Source of the DNA: Ruminococcus sp.
GTDB lineage: Bacteria; Bacillota; Clostridia; Oscillospirales; Acutalibacteraceae
Length of the DNA stretch: 64,000 nucleotides
Direction of reading: 5' to 3'
Assembly: GCA_017457155.1 (NCBI GenBank)
Contig: JAFTHZ010000015.1
Location: forward strand, 152,151 to 216,150
The position numbers and the translations under genes were made by a program. Under the pieces are notes generated by a model. It did no database searches and was not told the origin of the DNA. It worked only from the letters and a program-made list of their open reading frames with translations. Every line of letters begins with the position of its first letter. The first letter of the stretch is position 1. This document shows, piece after piece, positions 8,633 through 16,646 of this stretch.

Positions 8633-9916
8633 TTAAAGCTCACCGAGGAACTTCTCTACTGCGCAAAGACGAACACATACGCAGAATACATCCATAGCAA
8701 CCTGAAGTTCAGACAGAGGAGGATATGAAGGAGCAATACGAATGTTGCTGTCCTGAGGATCGTTGCCCAGAGGATATGTGGCACCTGCAGGAGTCAGCAC
8801 AAGACCTGCCTCCTTGCACATTGTGCAGACCTTCTTGGCAGTTCCGGGAAGAACATTGATGCTGACAAAGTATCCGCCACGGGGCTCGTGCCAGGATGCA
8901 ATATCCAGGCCCTTGAGCTGAGTGTTAAACTTGTCGATTACAGCCTGGAATCTGGGCTTGAGGATCTCTTTATGCTTCTGCATGTGAGCCTTCACACCGT
9001 CGAAATCCTTGAAGTACTCAAGATGACGGAGCATGTTAAGCTTATCAAAACCGATAGACTCAACGCTGTAGCGCTTTTTGAACACCTTCATATTGTTGTC
9101 TGAGGTTGCCATAGCGGCCACACCTGCACCGGGGAAAGTTATCTTTGAGGTGGAGCAGAAGATGATGGGAAGATCAGGATTGCCTGCCTTCTCACATTCA
9201 TTCATAAGGCTGAGGAGCACCTCTCCCTCGTCGGCGACGTCATGAACACAATAAGCATCGTCCCACATGATTCTGAAGTCCTTTGCTGCAGGCTTCAGAG
9301 TTGCAAAGCGACGGACAGTCTCGTCAGAATATGTGACACCAAGAGGATTGGAATACTTGGGTACACACCAGATACCCTTGATGGAAGGATCAGAGGAAAC
9401 AAGCTCCTCTATCATATCCATATCAGGGCCCTGCCCTGTCATGGGGACAGGAATCATCTCAAAGCCATAGTACTCTGTAATGGCAAAATGTCTGTCATAT
9501 CCGGGAACAGGACAGAGGAACTTGCGGTCAGGCACATTGAACCAAGGCTCATATCCCTCTACAATCGGGGTTGTCATCATACATGTGATGGCATCAAACA
9601 TCATATTGAGGCTGGAGTTACCACCAACAAAAACCTGCTCGGGACGAACCTGAATAAACTTTGACATAAACTCCTTGTAGGCAGGAATACCATCAAGGAT
9701 ACCATAGTTACGACAATCAAAGCCTCTGTCATCACGACAGCTGTTGTCAGAACGAAGCACATCCAGCATGGGAGAAGATATATCAAGCTGTTCTGTGCAG
9801 GGCTTGCCTCTTGACATATCAAGAGAAAGACCCATCTCTACAAAGGAATTATATTTTTTGCGAAGCATCTCCTGCTCTGCGATAAGCTGTTCTTTAGTAA
9901 ATTCTGAGTACGACAT
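8633..9916 (-). CDS. Aspartate aminotransferase, class Ic (PF12897-type)
   Basis: PLP-dependent fold-type I aminotransferase of the subgroup Ic (Asp_aminotransf family), 427 aa. Key segments: GGNSSLNMM (cofactor phosphate region), VPKYSNPLG with the Asn, WDDAY with the PLP-pyridine Asp and Tyr, STSKITFPGAG with the PLP-binding Lys, and a C-terminal NIRIAPSYPP with the carboxylate-binding Arg. Family members interconvert aspartate/2-oxoglutarate and oxaloacetate/glutamate. The ATG at 9916 (MSYSEF) has GGAGAG upstream; in-frame codons before it have no site. Monocistronic: a terminator follows at 8498. Confidence 0.88.
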   Translation of the reverse strand: MSYSEFTKEQLIAEQEMLRKKYNSFVEMGLSLDMSRGKPCTEQLDISSPMLDVLRSDNSCRDDRGFDCRNYGILDGIPAYKEFMSKFIQVRPEQVFVGGNSSLNMMFDAITCMMTTPIVEGYEPWFNVPDRKFLCPVPGYDRHFAITEYYGFEMIPVPMTGQGPDMDMIEELVSSDPSIKGIWCVPKYSNPLGVTYSDETVRRFATLKPAAKDFRIMWDDAYCVHDVADEGEVLLSLMNECEKAGNPDLPIIFCSTSKITFPGAGVAAMATSDNNMKVFKKRYSVESIGFDKLNMLRHLEYFKDFDGVKAHMQKHKEILKPRFQAVIDKFNTQLKGLDIASWHEPRGGYFVSINVLPGTAKKVCTMCKEAGLVLTPAGATYPLGNDPQDSNIRIAPSYPPLSELQVAMDVFCVCVRLCAVEKFLGEL

Positions 9917-10032
9917 TTTGCTCACTCTCCGATAAAAATTATTCATATTTTGTAATCATACCCTAAATATTGTAAAAAATCAAGAGTTTTTTTGCAGGAT
10001 TTAAAATTAAATCTTGCAAAGGCAATCATAAA

Positions 10033-10059
10033 GCAACCCGTTGACATACAACGGGCTGC
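10033..10059 (-). terminator. Terminator after cpsD-like gene
   Basis: 11-bp stem (GCAGCCCGTTG / CAACGGGTTGC on the minus strand, one G-U) with 5-base loop, 8 bases after the tyrosine-kinase stop codon; followed by TTTATGATT. Confidence 0.65.
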
Positions 10060-10066
10060 AAAAAAA

Positions 10067-10786
10067 TCAATAATACTTGTAGTATCCGTAGTGTCCCTTG
10101 GAATACTTTTTCTCTGATACAGAACATCCTACCTTCAGGAAACCGAGGATCTTGCTGTCGGCAAGATTGATGCTCTGGATGGTCTTCTCGATATCACCGT
10201 GAGTAGTGACCTTCTCTCTGACAACGACAACATATCCTGCGATATGGTCTTTGAGAAGAAGTGTATCGGTAACAATTCCGACGGGAGGCGTATCGATAAT
10301 AACGTAATCATATTTGCTCTCGAGCTCTGTAAGAAGAGCATCAAAGCTGGCAGAAGCCAGAAGCTCAGAGGGGTTGGGAGGAATTGAGCCTGCGGTGATA
10401 ACATCCAGGCTGGGCAGAACATCAACATTAATAACATCATCGATGTTCTTGAACTTTCCGATAACTTCTGAAAGACCTGCTGTGTTCTGAAGCTTCATCA
10501 GATTGTGCAGGTTGGGACGACGAAGGTCACAGTCAATGAGCACAACCTTTTTGCCCATCTTTGAGAAAGAAATAGCAAGGTTTGCGGTTGCGGTTGACTT
10601 ACCCTCACCCTTGGACCAGCTTGTCACAACAACGAACTTGCTCTCTGATGCAGCAAGGGAGAACACAAGGTTGGTACGGGCGATCTTGTAACCCTCAACA
10701 ATGGCGAACTTGCTGTCGCCGCTGATAACGTTCTTGGACTTGTCAATATACTTGACTTTGTTCTTGTTCTTTATGCCGAGTTTCAT
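10067..10786 (-). CDS. CpsD/CapB-type bacterial tyrosine kinase (BY-kinase)
   Basis: Cytoplasmic autophosphorylating tyrosine kinase of 239 aa that needs a separate membrane activator, supplied by the gene just upstream. Walker A SKGEGKST (58-65), Walker A' VVLIDCDLRRP (81-91), Walker B VIIDTPP, and a C-terminal Tyr cluster (Tyr 228, 233, 235, 236, 238, 239) where autophosphorylation occurs in this family. BY-kinases control capsule/exopolysaccharide chain length and can phosphorylate other proteins. Overlaps the upstream gene by ATGA. No glycosyltransferases, flippase or polymerase lie nearby, so the polysaccharide target (if any) is elsewhere. Confidence 0.92.
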   Translation of the reverse strand: MKLGIKNKNKVKYIDKSKNVISGDSKFAIVEGYKIARTNLVFSLAASESKFVVVTSWSKGEGKSTATANLAISFSKMGKKVVLIDCDLRRPNLHNLMKLQNTAGLSEVIGKFKNIDDVINVDVLPSLDVITAGSIPPNPSELLASASFDALLTELESKYDYVIIDTPPVGIVTDTLLLKDHIAGYVVVVREKVTTHGDIEKTIQSINLADSKILGFLKVGCSVSEKKYSKGHYGYYKYY

Positions 10787-11478
10787 TTCTTCCTTGCACC
10801 GCCTTCCACTTCAAAATCGATAATCTCGCCAAAGACAGGTACATCGTAGATCTTGTAAAGATCATCGTCAGACTTGATGGTTGTGTCAATAACCTCAATA
10901 ATGATTGCTACCAGCACAGAGATAATGAGTCCGCCGATAAATCCAAACAGAGCGTATCGAGTCTCGTCAGGTGATGAATGAGTACCGGGAGCAGAGGCAG
11001 GACGACCGAAAGGCACGGCCACACCGCCTGTGTAGTACTTAGCAAAAACCTCGGGAGCTGCGTTACGGATAGCGTTGGCAGTATCAGCACAGACCTGTCC
11101 GTCGCTTCCTGTGACGGTAATCTTCAGGACGTTGGACTCGCTGACACTGGTAATGGTAACACTGTAGCCTCCGGGGATAATATCCAGCATCTCCTCGCAC
11201 TCGCTGAAGATAACAGAACAGTTATTAGCAAGGCTTGTGGATGCGCCGATCTGAGAAGCAGACTGCTTGTTTCCGTCGCCTGAATTGACTACAGAATTCT
11301 CGTCTGTTACGGTACCGTCGTACTTGATACAGATCTTTGAGCTGGAAGAATACTTCTTGGGAATAAACTGGTCCGCATAGATATACGCACCGAGAGCTGC
11401 AACGACAGATACGATAACAATAAGCTTCAGATGAGCAACTATCATCTTAAGAATGTCGTTAATGGTAATATCTCTCAA
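10783..11478 (-). CDS. CpsC/CapA-type Wzz-family membrane activator of tyrosine kinase
   Basis: 231-aa chain-length-determinant family protein: TM1 about 14-34, an extracytoplasmic domain, and TM2 about 175-200 with a short cytoplasmic tail that in this family activates the BY-kinase. The Pro-rich stretch before TM2 (VPFGRPASAPGTHSSPDETR, shown in part) is the usual Wzz motif. The start appears to be a TTG at 11478 with AAGGAG about 10 bases upstream; no ATG is available nearby. Translationally coupled to the kinase gene. Confidence 0.88.
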   Translation of the reverse strand: MRDITINDILKMIVAHLKLIVIVSVVAALGAYIYADQFIPKKYSSSSKICIKYDGTVTDENSVVNSGDGNKQSASQIGASTSLANNCSVIFSECEEMLDIIPGGYSVTITSVSESNVLKITVTGSDGQVCADTANAIRNAAPEVFAKYYTGGVAVPFGRPASAPGTHSSPDETRYALFGFIGGLIISVLVAIIIEVIDTTIKSDDDLYKIYDVPVFGEIIDFEVEGGARKK

Positions 11479-11526
11479 GGGTTTTCAACTCCTTAATATT
11501 AATTAGTTAAATATAAACTCAGATTA

Positions 11527-12768
11527 TCATCCAAGAATACTGATGAGAACACCTGCTGCAACAGCAGATCCGATTACACCTGCAACATTGGGGCCCATAG
11601 CGTGCATGAGAAGGAAGTTTGCTGGGTTCTCTTCCTGTCCAACCTTGTTTGAAACACGTGCAGCCATAGGAACAGCAGATACACCTGCTGAACCAATCAG
11701 GGGGTTAACCTTGCCCTTAGTGAAGATATACATAAGCTTACCGAAGAGCAGTCCGCAAGCAGTACCTACAGCAAAAGCTGCCAGTCCCAGTCCGATAATA
11801 CCCAAGGTCTTGCCGGTGAGGAACACCTCTCCTGTAGCTGTAGCACCAACAGTAGTACCAAGGAAGATTGTGATAATGTTCATAAGCTCGTTCTGGGCTG
11901 TCTTGAAGATTCTGTCAACAACTCCGCTCTCCTTGAACAGGTTACCAAGCATCAGCATACCAACCAGAGGAGCCGCGCTGGGTAAAAGCAGAGCAACAAT
12001 AATAGTTACAATTATGGGGAAAAGAATCTTCTCAAGCTTTGAAACAGGGCGAAGCTGCTGCATAACAACAGAACGCTCCTTCTTGGTAGTGAGAGCCTTC
12101 ATAATGGGAGGCTGGATAATGGGAACCAGAGCCATATATGAGTATGCTGCAACAGCAATGGGACCTAAAAGTTCAGGTGCTAGAATTGATGTTACATAGA
12201 TAGCGGTAGGACCATCAGCACCACCAATAATGCCGATTGCGCCTGCCTCCTGGTTAGTAAAGCCAATGAAGGTTGCTGCAATGAAAGTGATAAAAATACC
12301 AATCTGTGCTGCAGCACCAAGGATAAAGCTCTTGGGGTTAGCAATAAGAGGACCAAAGTCTGTCATACATCCGATACCAAGGAAGATAAGCGGAGGATAG
12401 AGTCCAAGCTTAACACCCTGATAGAGGTAATAAAGAAGTCCGCCGTTGGTAGGAACATTGTAGTGAGCAATACCATCAATAACAGTTGTGGCGTAGTTCG
12501 CCGCTTCTCCCCCATGAGCCGCCATATACTCCGTAACAGGAACAAACTCTGTAGAGGGAGGAGCCATAATGGGAGGATAAAGGTTAACTATCAGCATACC
12601 AAATGCGATTGGGAGAAGCAGAAGAGGTTCGTACTGTTTTTTGATAGCAAGGAACAACAAGAAACATGCTATAGCTACCATTGCGTAGTTCTTCCAGCTA
12701 AGGGCCATAAGACCCGAATCATAGAAAAGACCTACCAGAGAATCAAGAAATCCCTGCAAAAGTGCCAT
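11527..12768 (-). CDS. Sodium-pumping decarboxylase beta subunit (OadB/MmdB)
   Basis: Integral membrane subunit of the biotin-dependent Na+-translocating decarboxylase family, 413 aa. It decarboxylates the carboxybiotin carrier and couples this to Na+ export. Diagnostic segments: GIGCMTDFGPLIANP and IGIIGGADGPTAIYVTS, plus late GSAGVSAVPMAARVSNKVG and NFLLMHAMGPNVAGVIGSA. Sequence alone does not separate oxaloacetate, methylmalonyl-CoA or glutaconyl-CoA decarboxylases. It follows the gamma subunit by one base. The alpha (carboxyltransferase) and biotin carrier subunits are not in the window. Confidence 0.93.
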   Translation of the reverse strand: MALLQGFLDSLVGLFYDSGLMALSWKNYAMVAIACFLLFLAIKKQYEPLLLLPIAFGMLIVNLYPPIMAPPSTEFVPVTEYMAAHGGEAANYATTVIDGIAHYNVPTNGGLLYYLYQGVKLGLYPPLIFLGIGCMTDFGPLIANPKSFILGAAAQIGIFITFIAATFIGFTNQEAGAIGIIGGADGPTAIYVTSILAPELLGPIAVAAYSYMALVPIIQPPIMKALTTKKERSVVMQQLRPVSKLEKILFPIIVTIIVALLLPSAAPLVGMLMLGNLFKESGVVDRIFKTAQNELMNIITIFLGTTVGATATGEVFLTGKTLGIIGLGLAAFAVGTACGLLFGKLMYIFTKGKVNPLIGSAGVSAVPMAARVSNKVGQEENPANFLLMHAMGPNVAGVIGSAVAAGVLISILG

Positions 12769-12769
12769 A

Positions 12770-13177
12770 TCAGAACCCCCTCCTCATAGAAATATTATCA
12801 GAAATTCCGGCAGTTGCCCACTCGGAACGGGCACCGGATGCACGTCTGATACCGGTAATGCGCACCTTCCTGCCGTCAGAGTAGTATGCCTCCACAGCAG
12901 CTGTGATGACTGCCACGGTCTGCAGGTCAAGTCCACCGTCAGCCACCTGTGTAGCAGGTACTGCAGGCTGAGTAGTCTCAGCAGGTGCAGCCTTAGCCTG
13001 TGAGAGCTTGAGCTCTTTGGTTTTTTTTGCCTTATTCTCAGCGCTGCTGACAATAGTGGAATAGAGCTTGATGATTCCGATAAGCAGTAGTAACACCGCA
13101 AAAACAACAACAAAACCCGTAACCAGAATTGTCAGGGACTGGTTAGACTCTGCAGCTGCCAGAAGATGTTTGCTCAA
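12770..13177 (-). CDS. Sodium-pumping decarboxylase gamma subunit (OadG-like)
   Basis: 135-aa small subunit with one TM helix (about 14-37: ILVTGFVVVFAVLLLLIGII) and an Ala/Pro/Lys-rich cytoplasmic linker, the OadG (PF04277) layout, which anchors the complex. The C-terminal part (VITAAVEAYY ... VRITGIRR) is the extra segment common in clostridial members. The start is a TTG at 13177 with GGAGG 8 bases upstream; the upstream frame extension to 13255 lacks a binding site. Transcribed before oadB. Confidence 0.85.
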   Translation of the reverse strand: MSKHLLAAAESNQSLTILVTGFVVVFAVLLLLIGIIKLYSTIVSSAENKAKKTKELKLSQAKAAPAETTQPAVPATQVADGGLDLQTVAVITAAVEAYYSDGRKVRITGIRRASGARSEWATAGISDNISMRRGF

Positions 13178-13305
13178 AGTAGTCGCCTCCGTTTTCAGAT
13201 TATGCCGGTGGGAAGAATCTGTCAAAAACACGTCAGATTTCCCCATTAAAAACATATATAAATATAATATACTTTTTTGTCGTGATTTTCAATACAAAAA
13301 GCAAA

Positions 13306-13334
13306 AAAACCGCTGAAAAATTTTCAGCGGTTTT
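13306..13334 (-). terminator. Terminator after spoIVA
   Basis: Perfect stem (AAAACCGCTGAAAA / TTTTCAGCGGTTTT) 40 bases after the spoIVA stop codon; the minus-strand side continues GCTTTTTG. Confidence 0.8.
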
Positions 13335-13376
13335 GAAATACAGGTATTTCTTGTCATAGTACGATTATATTTACGC

Positions 13377-14855
13377 TTACAGAATTATACAGATGAGACC
13401 ATTACAACCATCGTTGATGATCTTCTCCACGGTTTCGGTCAGCTTGCGTCTGGCATCGGCAGGCATGCGATACAGCTTGTTATGCAAGCCTTCATTCACA
13501 AGATCACTGACGGATTTGCCAAAGATATCTGACTGCCAGATCTTTACGGGATCCTCCTCAAACTCGTGGAGAAGATACTTAACGAGATCCTCGGACTGCT
13601 GCTCAGAACCCACCAAGGGTGTAACTTGGGCACAAGTCTCTATCCTCATCATGTGAACAGAGGGAGCAGAAGCACGGAGTCTGACACCGTATTTTCCGTT
13701 CTGCTTGATTATTCTGGGCTCCTCCATGGTCAGCTCCTCAAGGGTCGGCATAACGATTCCATATCCGTCGCTCATAACCTCATCGTATGCTTTGGCGATG
13801 CGATCATACTGTTGCTGTTTCTGAGAAAGCTCAGAGAAACGCTGAAGCAGAGCTTTCTCATCAGGAATAGAGAGTCCTGTCTGCTCTGAAAGCACCCTGA
13901 AGAAAACGTCTGAGGGAATCTCTATGGAAAGCTTTGCCTTTCCCTTGCCCATATCAAGAGAGAGAAGAGACGAGGAACTTACATAATCATTTTTGCAGAT
14001 ACTCTCTGATACCTGCTGTACCTCCCTGAGCTTCTGTACCTTACCTGCACAATCAACAACTGTGGACAGTATACTCTCACGCAGCCAATGGTCCTTTGGA
14101 AGCGCCACAACCCATGAAGGAATATCCAGAGATATCTCCTGAATTGGGAACTCAAAGAGAATCTGCGCAAGGATACGTTTGATGGAATTCTCGTCAAGCT
14201 CAATGCAAGAGAGAGGAATGACAGGTACCATGTATCGGGATGCAAGCTCTGCTGCCAACTGTTGGGATGAGGCCGCAGTGGGATCGAAACAATTGAGCAG
14301 AATAATGAAGGGTTTATCAAGCTCCTTCAGCTCTCTGACCACTCTCTCCTCTGCATCCACATAATCCTCACGAGGTATATCCGTTACAGAGCCATCGGTT
14401 GTTATTACCAGACCAATGGTGCTATGGTCGGTGATTACCTTCTGGGTTCCATACTCCGCAGCCTTGTCAAAGGGCACCTCTGTATCAAACCAAGGAGTCT
14501 TGACCATTCGGGGAGTGTCCTCCTCCATATAGCCGAGAGCGCTCTCCACTATGTATCCTACGCAATCTATCATCCTGACAGAAAGAGTCACATTATCCTG
14601 AAGGTTTATCTCAACCGCATCTTCAGGTATAAACTTCGGCTCTGTTGTCATTACGGTTCTGCCTGCGGCTGACTGGGGAAGTTCATCGGTGGCCCGCTCC
14701 CGACGATACTCATCCCCTATGTTCGGGATAACCAATGTGTCCATAAACCGCTTTGTAAAGGTTGACTTGCCTGTTCGCACCGGACCTACAACACCGATAT
14801 AAATATCCCCGCCTGTGCGGGTGGCTATGTCATGATAAATGTTTCTCTGTTCCAT
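13377..14855 (-). CDS. spoIVA: Stage IV sporulation protein A (spore coat morphogenetic ATPase)
   Basis: 492-aa ATPase made in the mother cell that polymerises on the forespore surface as the basement layer of the coat. The N-terminus has the family opening (DIATRTGGDIYIGVVG) and Walker A GPVRTGKST (24-32); the ERATDELPQSAAGRTVMTTEP segment (21 residues at about 53-73, given here only as a description of switch-like residues) and DGSVTDIPREDY are typical. The C-terminal region (LYRMPADARRKLTETVEKII) matches the part that anchors SpoIVA and binds SipL/SpoVM. A sigma-E-like promoter lies 36 bases upstream (14891-14919), and the putative partner SipL is the next gene upstream. Confidence 0.97.
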   Translation of the reverse strand: MEQRNIYHDIATRTGGDIYIGVVGPVRTGKSTFTKRFMDTLVIPNIGDEYRRERATDELPQSAAGRTVMTTEPKFIPEDAVEINLQDNVTLSVRMIDCVGYIVESALGYMEEDTPRMVKTPWFDTEVPFDKAAEYGTQKVITDHSTIGLVITTDGSVTDIPREDYVDAEERVVRELKELDKPFIILLNCFDPTAASSQQLAAELASRYMVPVIPLSCIELDENSIKRILAQILFEFPIQEISLDIPSWVVALPKDHWLRESILSTVVDCAGKVQKLREVQQVSESICKNDYVSSSSLLSLDMGKGKAKLSIEIPSDVFFRVLSEQTGLSIPDEKALLQRFSELSQKQQQYDRIAKAYDEVMSDGYGIVMPTLEELTMEEPRIIKQNGKYGVRLRASAPSVHMMRIETCAQVTPLVGSEQQSEDLVKYLLHEFEEDPVKIWQSDIFGKSVSDLVNEGLHNKLYRMPADARRKLTETVEKIINDGCNGLICIIL

Positions 14856-14890
14856 TGCTTTGCCTCCACCAAATTCTGTATTGATAGTAA

Positions 14891-14919
14891 AATGTATGAG
14901 AGCAGGTGTCTTGATATGA
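14891..14919 (-). promoter_or_regulatory. Candidate sigma-E promoter of spoIVA
   Basis: On the minus strand: -35 TCATATC (14913-14919), 14-base spacer, -10 CATACATT (14891-14898), close to the mother-cell sigma-E consensus (TCATATT - 13-15 - CATACAAT). It ends 35 bases before the spoIVA start, as expected for a sporulation gene known to be sigma-E controlled. Confidence 0.6.
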
Positions 14920-14947
14920 CTATGAAAAAGATTTTATCGCGAAAAAG

Positions 14948-14974
14948 TACCGCCTCCCCAAAGGAGAGACGGTA
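14948..14974 (-). terminator. Terminator after sipL
   Basis: 12-bp stem with three G-U pairs when read on the minus strand (TACCGTCTCTCC / GGGGAGGCGGTA, TTT loop), followed by CTTTTTC. It lies 15 bases after the sipL stop, so sipL and spoIVA are separate transcripts. Confidence 0.75.
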
Positions 14975-14988
14975 TAAAAGCAAATAAT

Positions 14989-16515
14989 TCAGGCTCTGGT
15001 AATAACAAGCATCCTGGACTCAGGGAGAGTATCTTCCTCCAGAGAGTTTTCATCAATAATACTTTCGACAGAGGCATGAAAGTGTCTGGCAATCTCCCAT
15101 ACGCTCTCTCCCTTATCTGCGTAATAGAGTGTGAGGGCACACATATCCTCGCTGAGCTCATCGGATACAGAATTGACAGAGACAACCTGACGGGCTTCCA
15201 CGAGAGATCTGAGGCAGGAAGTTATACGAAGCTCAAGCCTGACCTCCATATTATTATCAGCACCCAGACGATAGCTGAGGGATGTAACGTCTGCTTCCAC
15301 ATCTTCGATGCTGTTAAATTCTGAGGTGAGATTCTCTGTATGAGAGAAGTCCACCTGACGTCGGATACAGGTTATCTCCCCCTCATCTGTGATGCCGAGG
15401 ATACTGAGATTTGACTGACCCTCAAATCTAATTGAGGAATCCTCTAAATCCGCGGTGGCAGAAGTATCGTCACAGAAAATATCGATGATCTTCTGAATCG
15501 TCTTATCACCCAGATCTACCCCTGACTTTGAGACAACACCGGCTGACAGCGGGTGCACATCAGTACAAAGTGTAATGTTCTCAAGAGTCGGCTCCACTAC
15601 GCAGGAGGTGGAGTACACATCTGTAACAAAATTAAGCTGTTGTGCAACATACTCTGACACAGTGGCACACAGCTTGCAATCCAGCGCAATCACAGGCTCT
15701 GTTGACAACGGCTCGGACTTGAGGATAACCTCAGAGGACAAGACACTCAACTGAACACACGAACAATTACTGTCTGTGGTACCGCTATCCATGGTATGAG
15801 AGAAAGGAAAAACATAGACAAAACGGTCACACTCCCCTGTTGCATTATCTGTGATATACAGCATATGCAGGGTCATCTCTCCCTTGATAACGGTTTTACC
15901 TGCAACATTTCTGCATTCTGTCACCTGAGCCGCAACACGGCTATACACTATGGACTCAACCATTGATTTTGCATTGAGGGCAACAGCCTCGGTTACCGAG
16001 AAAACCTCCTGAGACAAATCATTGAGTTCGTAAGAAGTGCAGGAGGTCTGCTTGGTCTGCAGGGTCTGGTCTGAGGTTTCTTCGAAAATATCCTCAGGTT
16101 TTTTGCAGGTTATCTTTGTATGCAGAGAAAAAGCTCCGTGAACAGAAAGCCGTCTTGGGGACAAGGCACGACAGTTGAGATATTCGGGCTTTGCTGTGGC
16201 AAAAATCACATAATCAGAGCATTCGGAACTAACGGGAATGGTAGCAGAAAAAGGCAGGGTCTGCTCACAGACACGCAGAGCCTTGCGGTCAGAGTCAAGA
16301 TACAGCACAGTCACAACAGATGCACCGTCAATACGAAGCTGACCTGCTGACAAAGAACGGGTGTAAATCTTTGTATCTAAGTCAGTTTTCAGAATCGTCT
16401 CTACATCTGCCAGATAGTCAGGCAGAGTAAAATCCAGATCCACAGGCTGCTGAGATACTGTGTCAAGAATATTTGAGGATGTAGTAAGGCTACGGCTTTT
16501 GAGTACATAATCCAT
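14989..16515 (-). CDS. sipL: SipL-like spore coat morphogenetic protein (DUF3794 repeats + LysM)
   Basis: 508 aa with repeated DUF3794 domains (about 10-130, 160-290 and 300-420) and a C-terminal LysM domain (about 450-505, with YYADKGESVWEIARHF). This is the layout of C. difficile SipL, whose LysM domain binds SpoIVA and tethers the coat to the forespore. Adjacency to spoIVA supports the assignment; clostridial genomes often keep the two together. Start ATG 16515 follows AGGAGAG by 8 bases. No signal peptide, consistent with a mother-cell cytoplasmic protein. Confidence 0.88.
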   Translation of the reverse strand: MDYVLKSRSLTTSSNILDTVSQQPVDLDFTLPDYLADVETILKTDLDTKIYTRSLSAGQLRIDGASVVTVLYLDSDRKALRVCEQTLPFSATIPVSSECSDYVIFATAKPEYLNCRALSPRRLSVHGAFSLHTKITCKKPEDIFEETSDQTLQTKQTSCTSYELNDLSQEVFSVTEAVALNAKSMVESIVYSRVAAQVTECRNVAGKTVIKGEMTLHMLYITDNATGECDRFVYVFPFSHTMDSGTTDSNCSCVQLSVLSSEVILKSEPLSTEPVIALDCKLCATVSEYVAQQLNFVTDVYSTSCVVEPTLENITLCTDVHPLSAGVVSKSGVDLGDKTIQKIIDIFCDDTSATADLEDSSIRFEGQSNLSILGITDEGEITCIRRQVDFSHTENLTSEFNSIEDVEADVTSLSYRLGADNNMEVRLELRITSCLRSLVEARQVVSVNSVSDELSEDMCALTLYYADKGESVWEIARHFHASVESIIDENSLEEDTLPESRMLVITRA

Positions 16516-16545
16516 ATTTTTTCTCTCCTTTTATGTTCTGTGTTA

Positions 16546-16574
16546 TTTATACTCACAGAGCTGTCTCAATATGA
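16546..16574 (-). promoter_or_regulatory. Possible sigma-E promoter of sipL
   Basis: Minus strand: perfect -35 TCATATT (16568-16574), 14-base spacer, but a weak -10 (AGTATAAA instead of CATACAAT). The position, between the upstream terminator and the sipL ribosome-binding site, is right. Confidence 0.35.
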
Positions 16575-16595
16575 CACGACAAAGAAAAGAAAAAA

Positions 16596-16624
16596 GCTGT
16601 CGCTTGCAAAACGCAAGCGACAGC
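16596..16624 (-). terminator. Strong terminator after the Sas6-like gene
   Basis: Perfect 12-bp stem GCTGTCGCTTGC / GCAAGCGACAGC with 5-base loop, followed on the minus strand by TTTTTTCTTTTCTTT. Confidence 0.92.
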
Positions 16625-16646
16625 AGTAGTTATTATTTCAGATGAA

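Noticed and set aside
11543-12199. 218-codon plus-strand open frame inside oadB
   Set aside because: Mirrors the conserved oadB frame; low-complexity protein sequence, no start signals.
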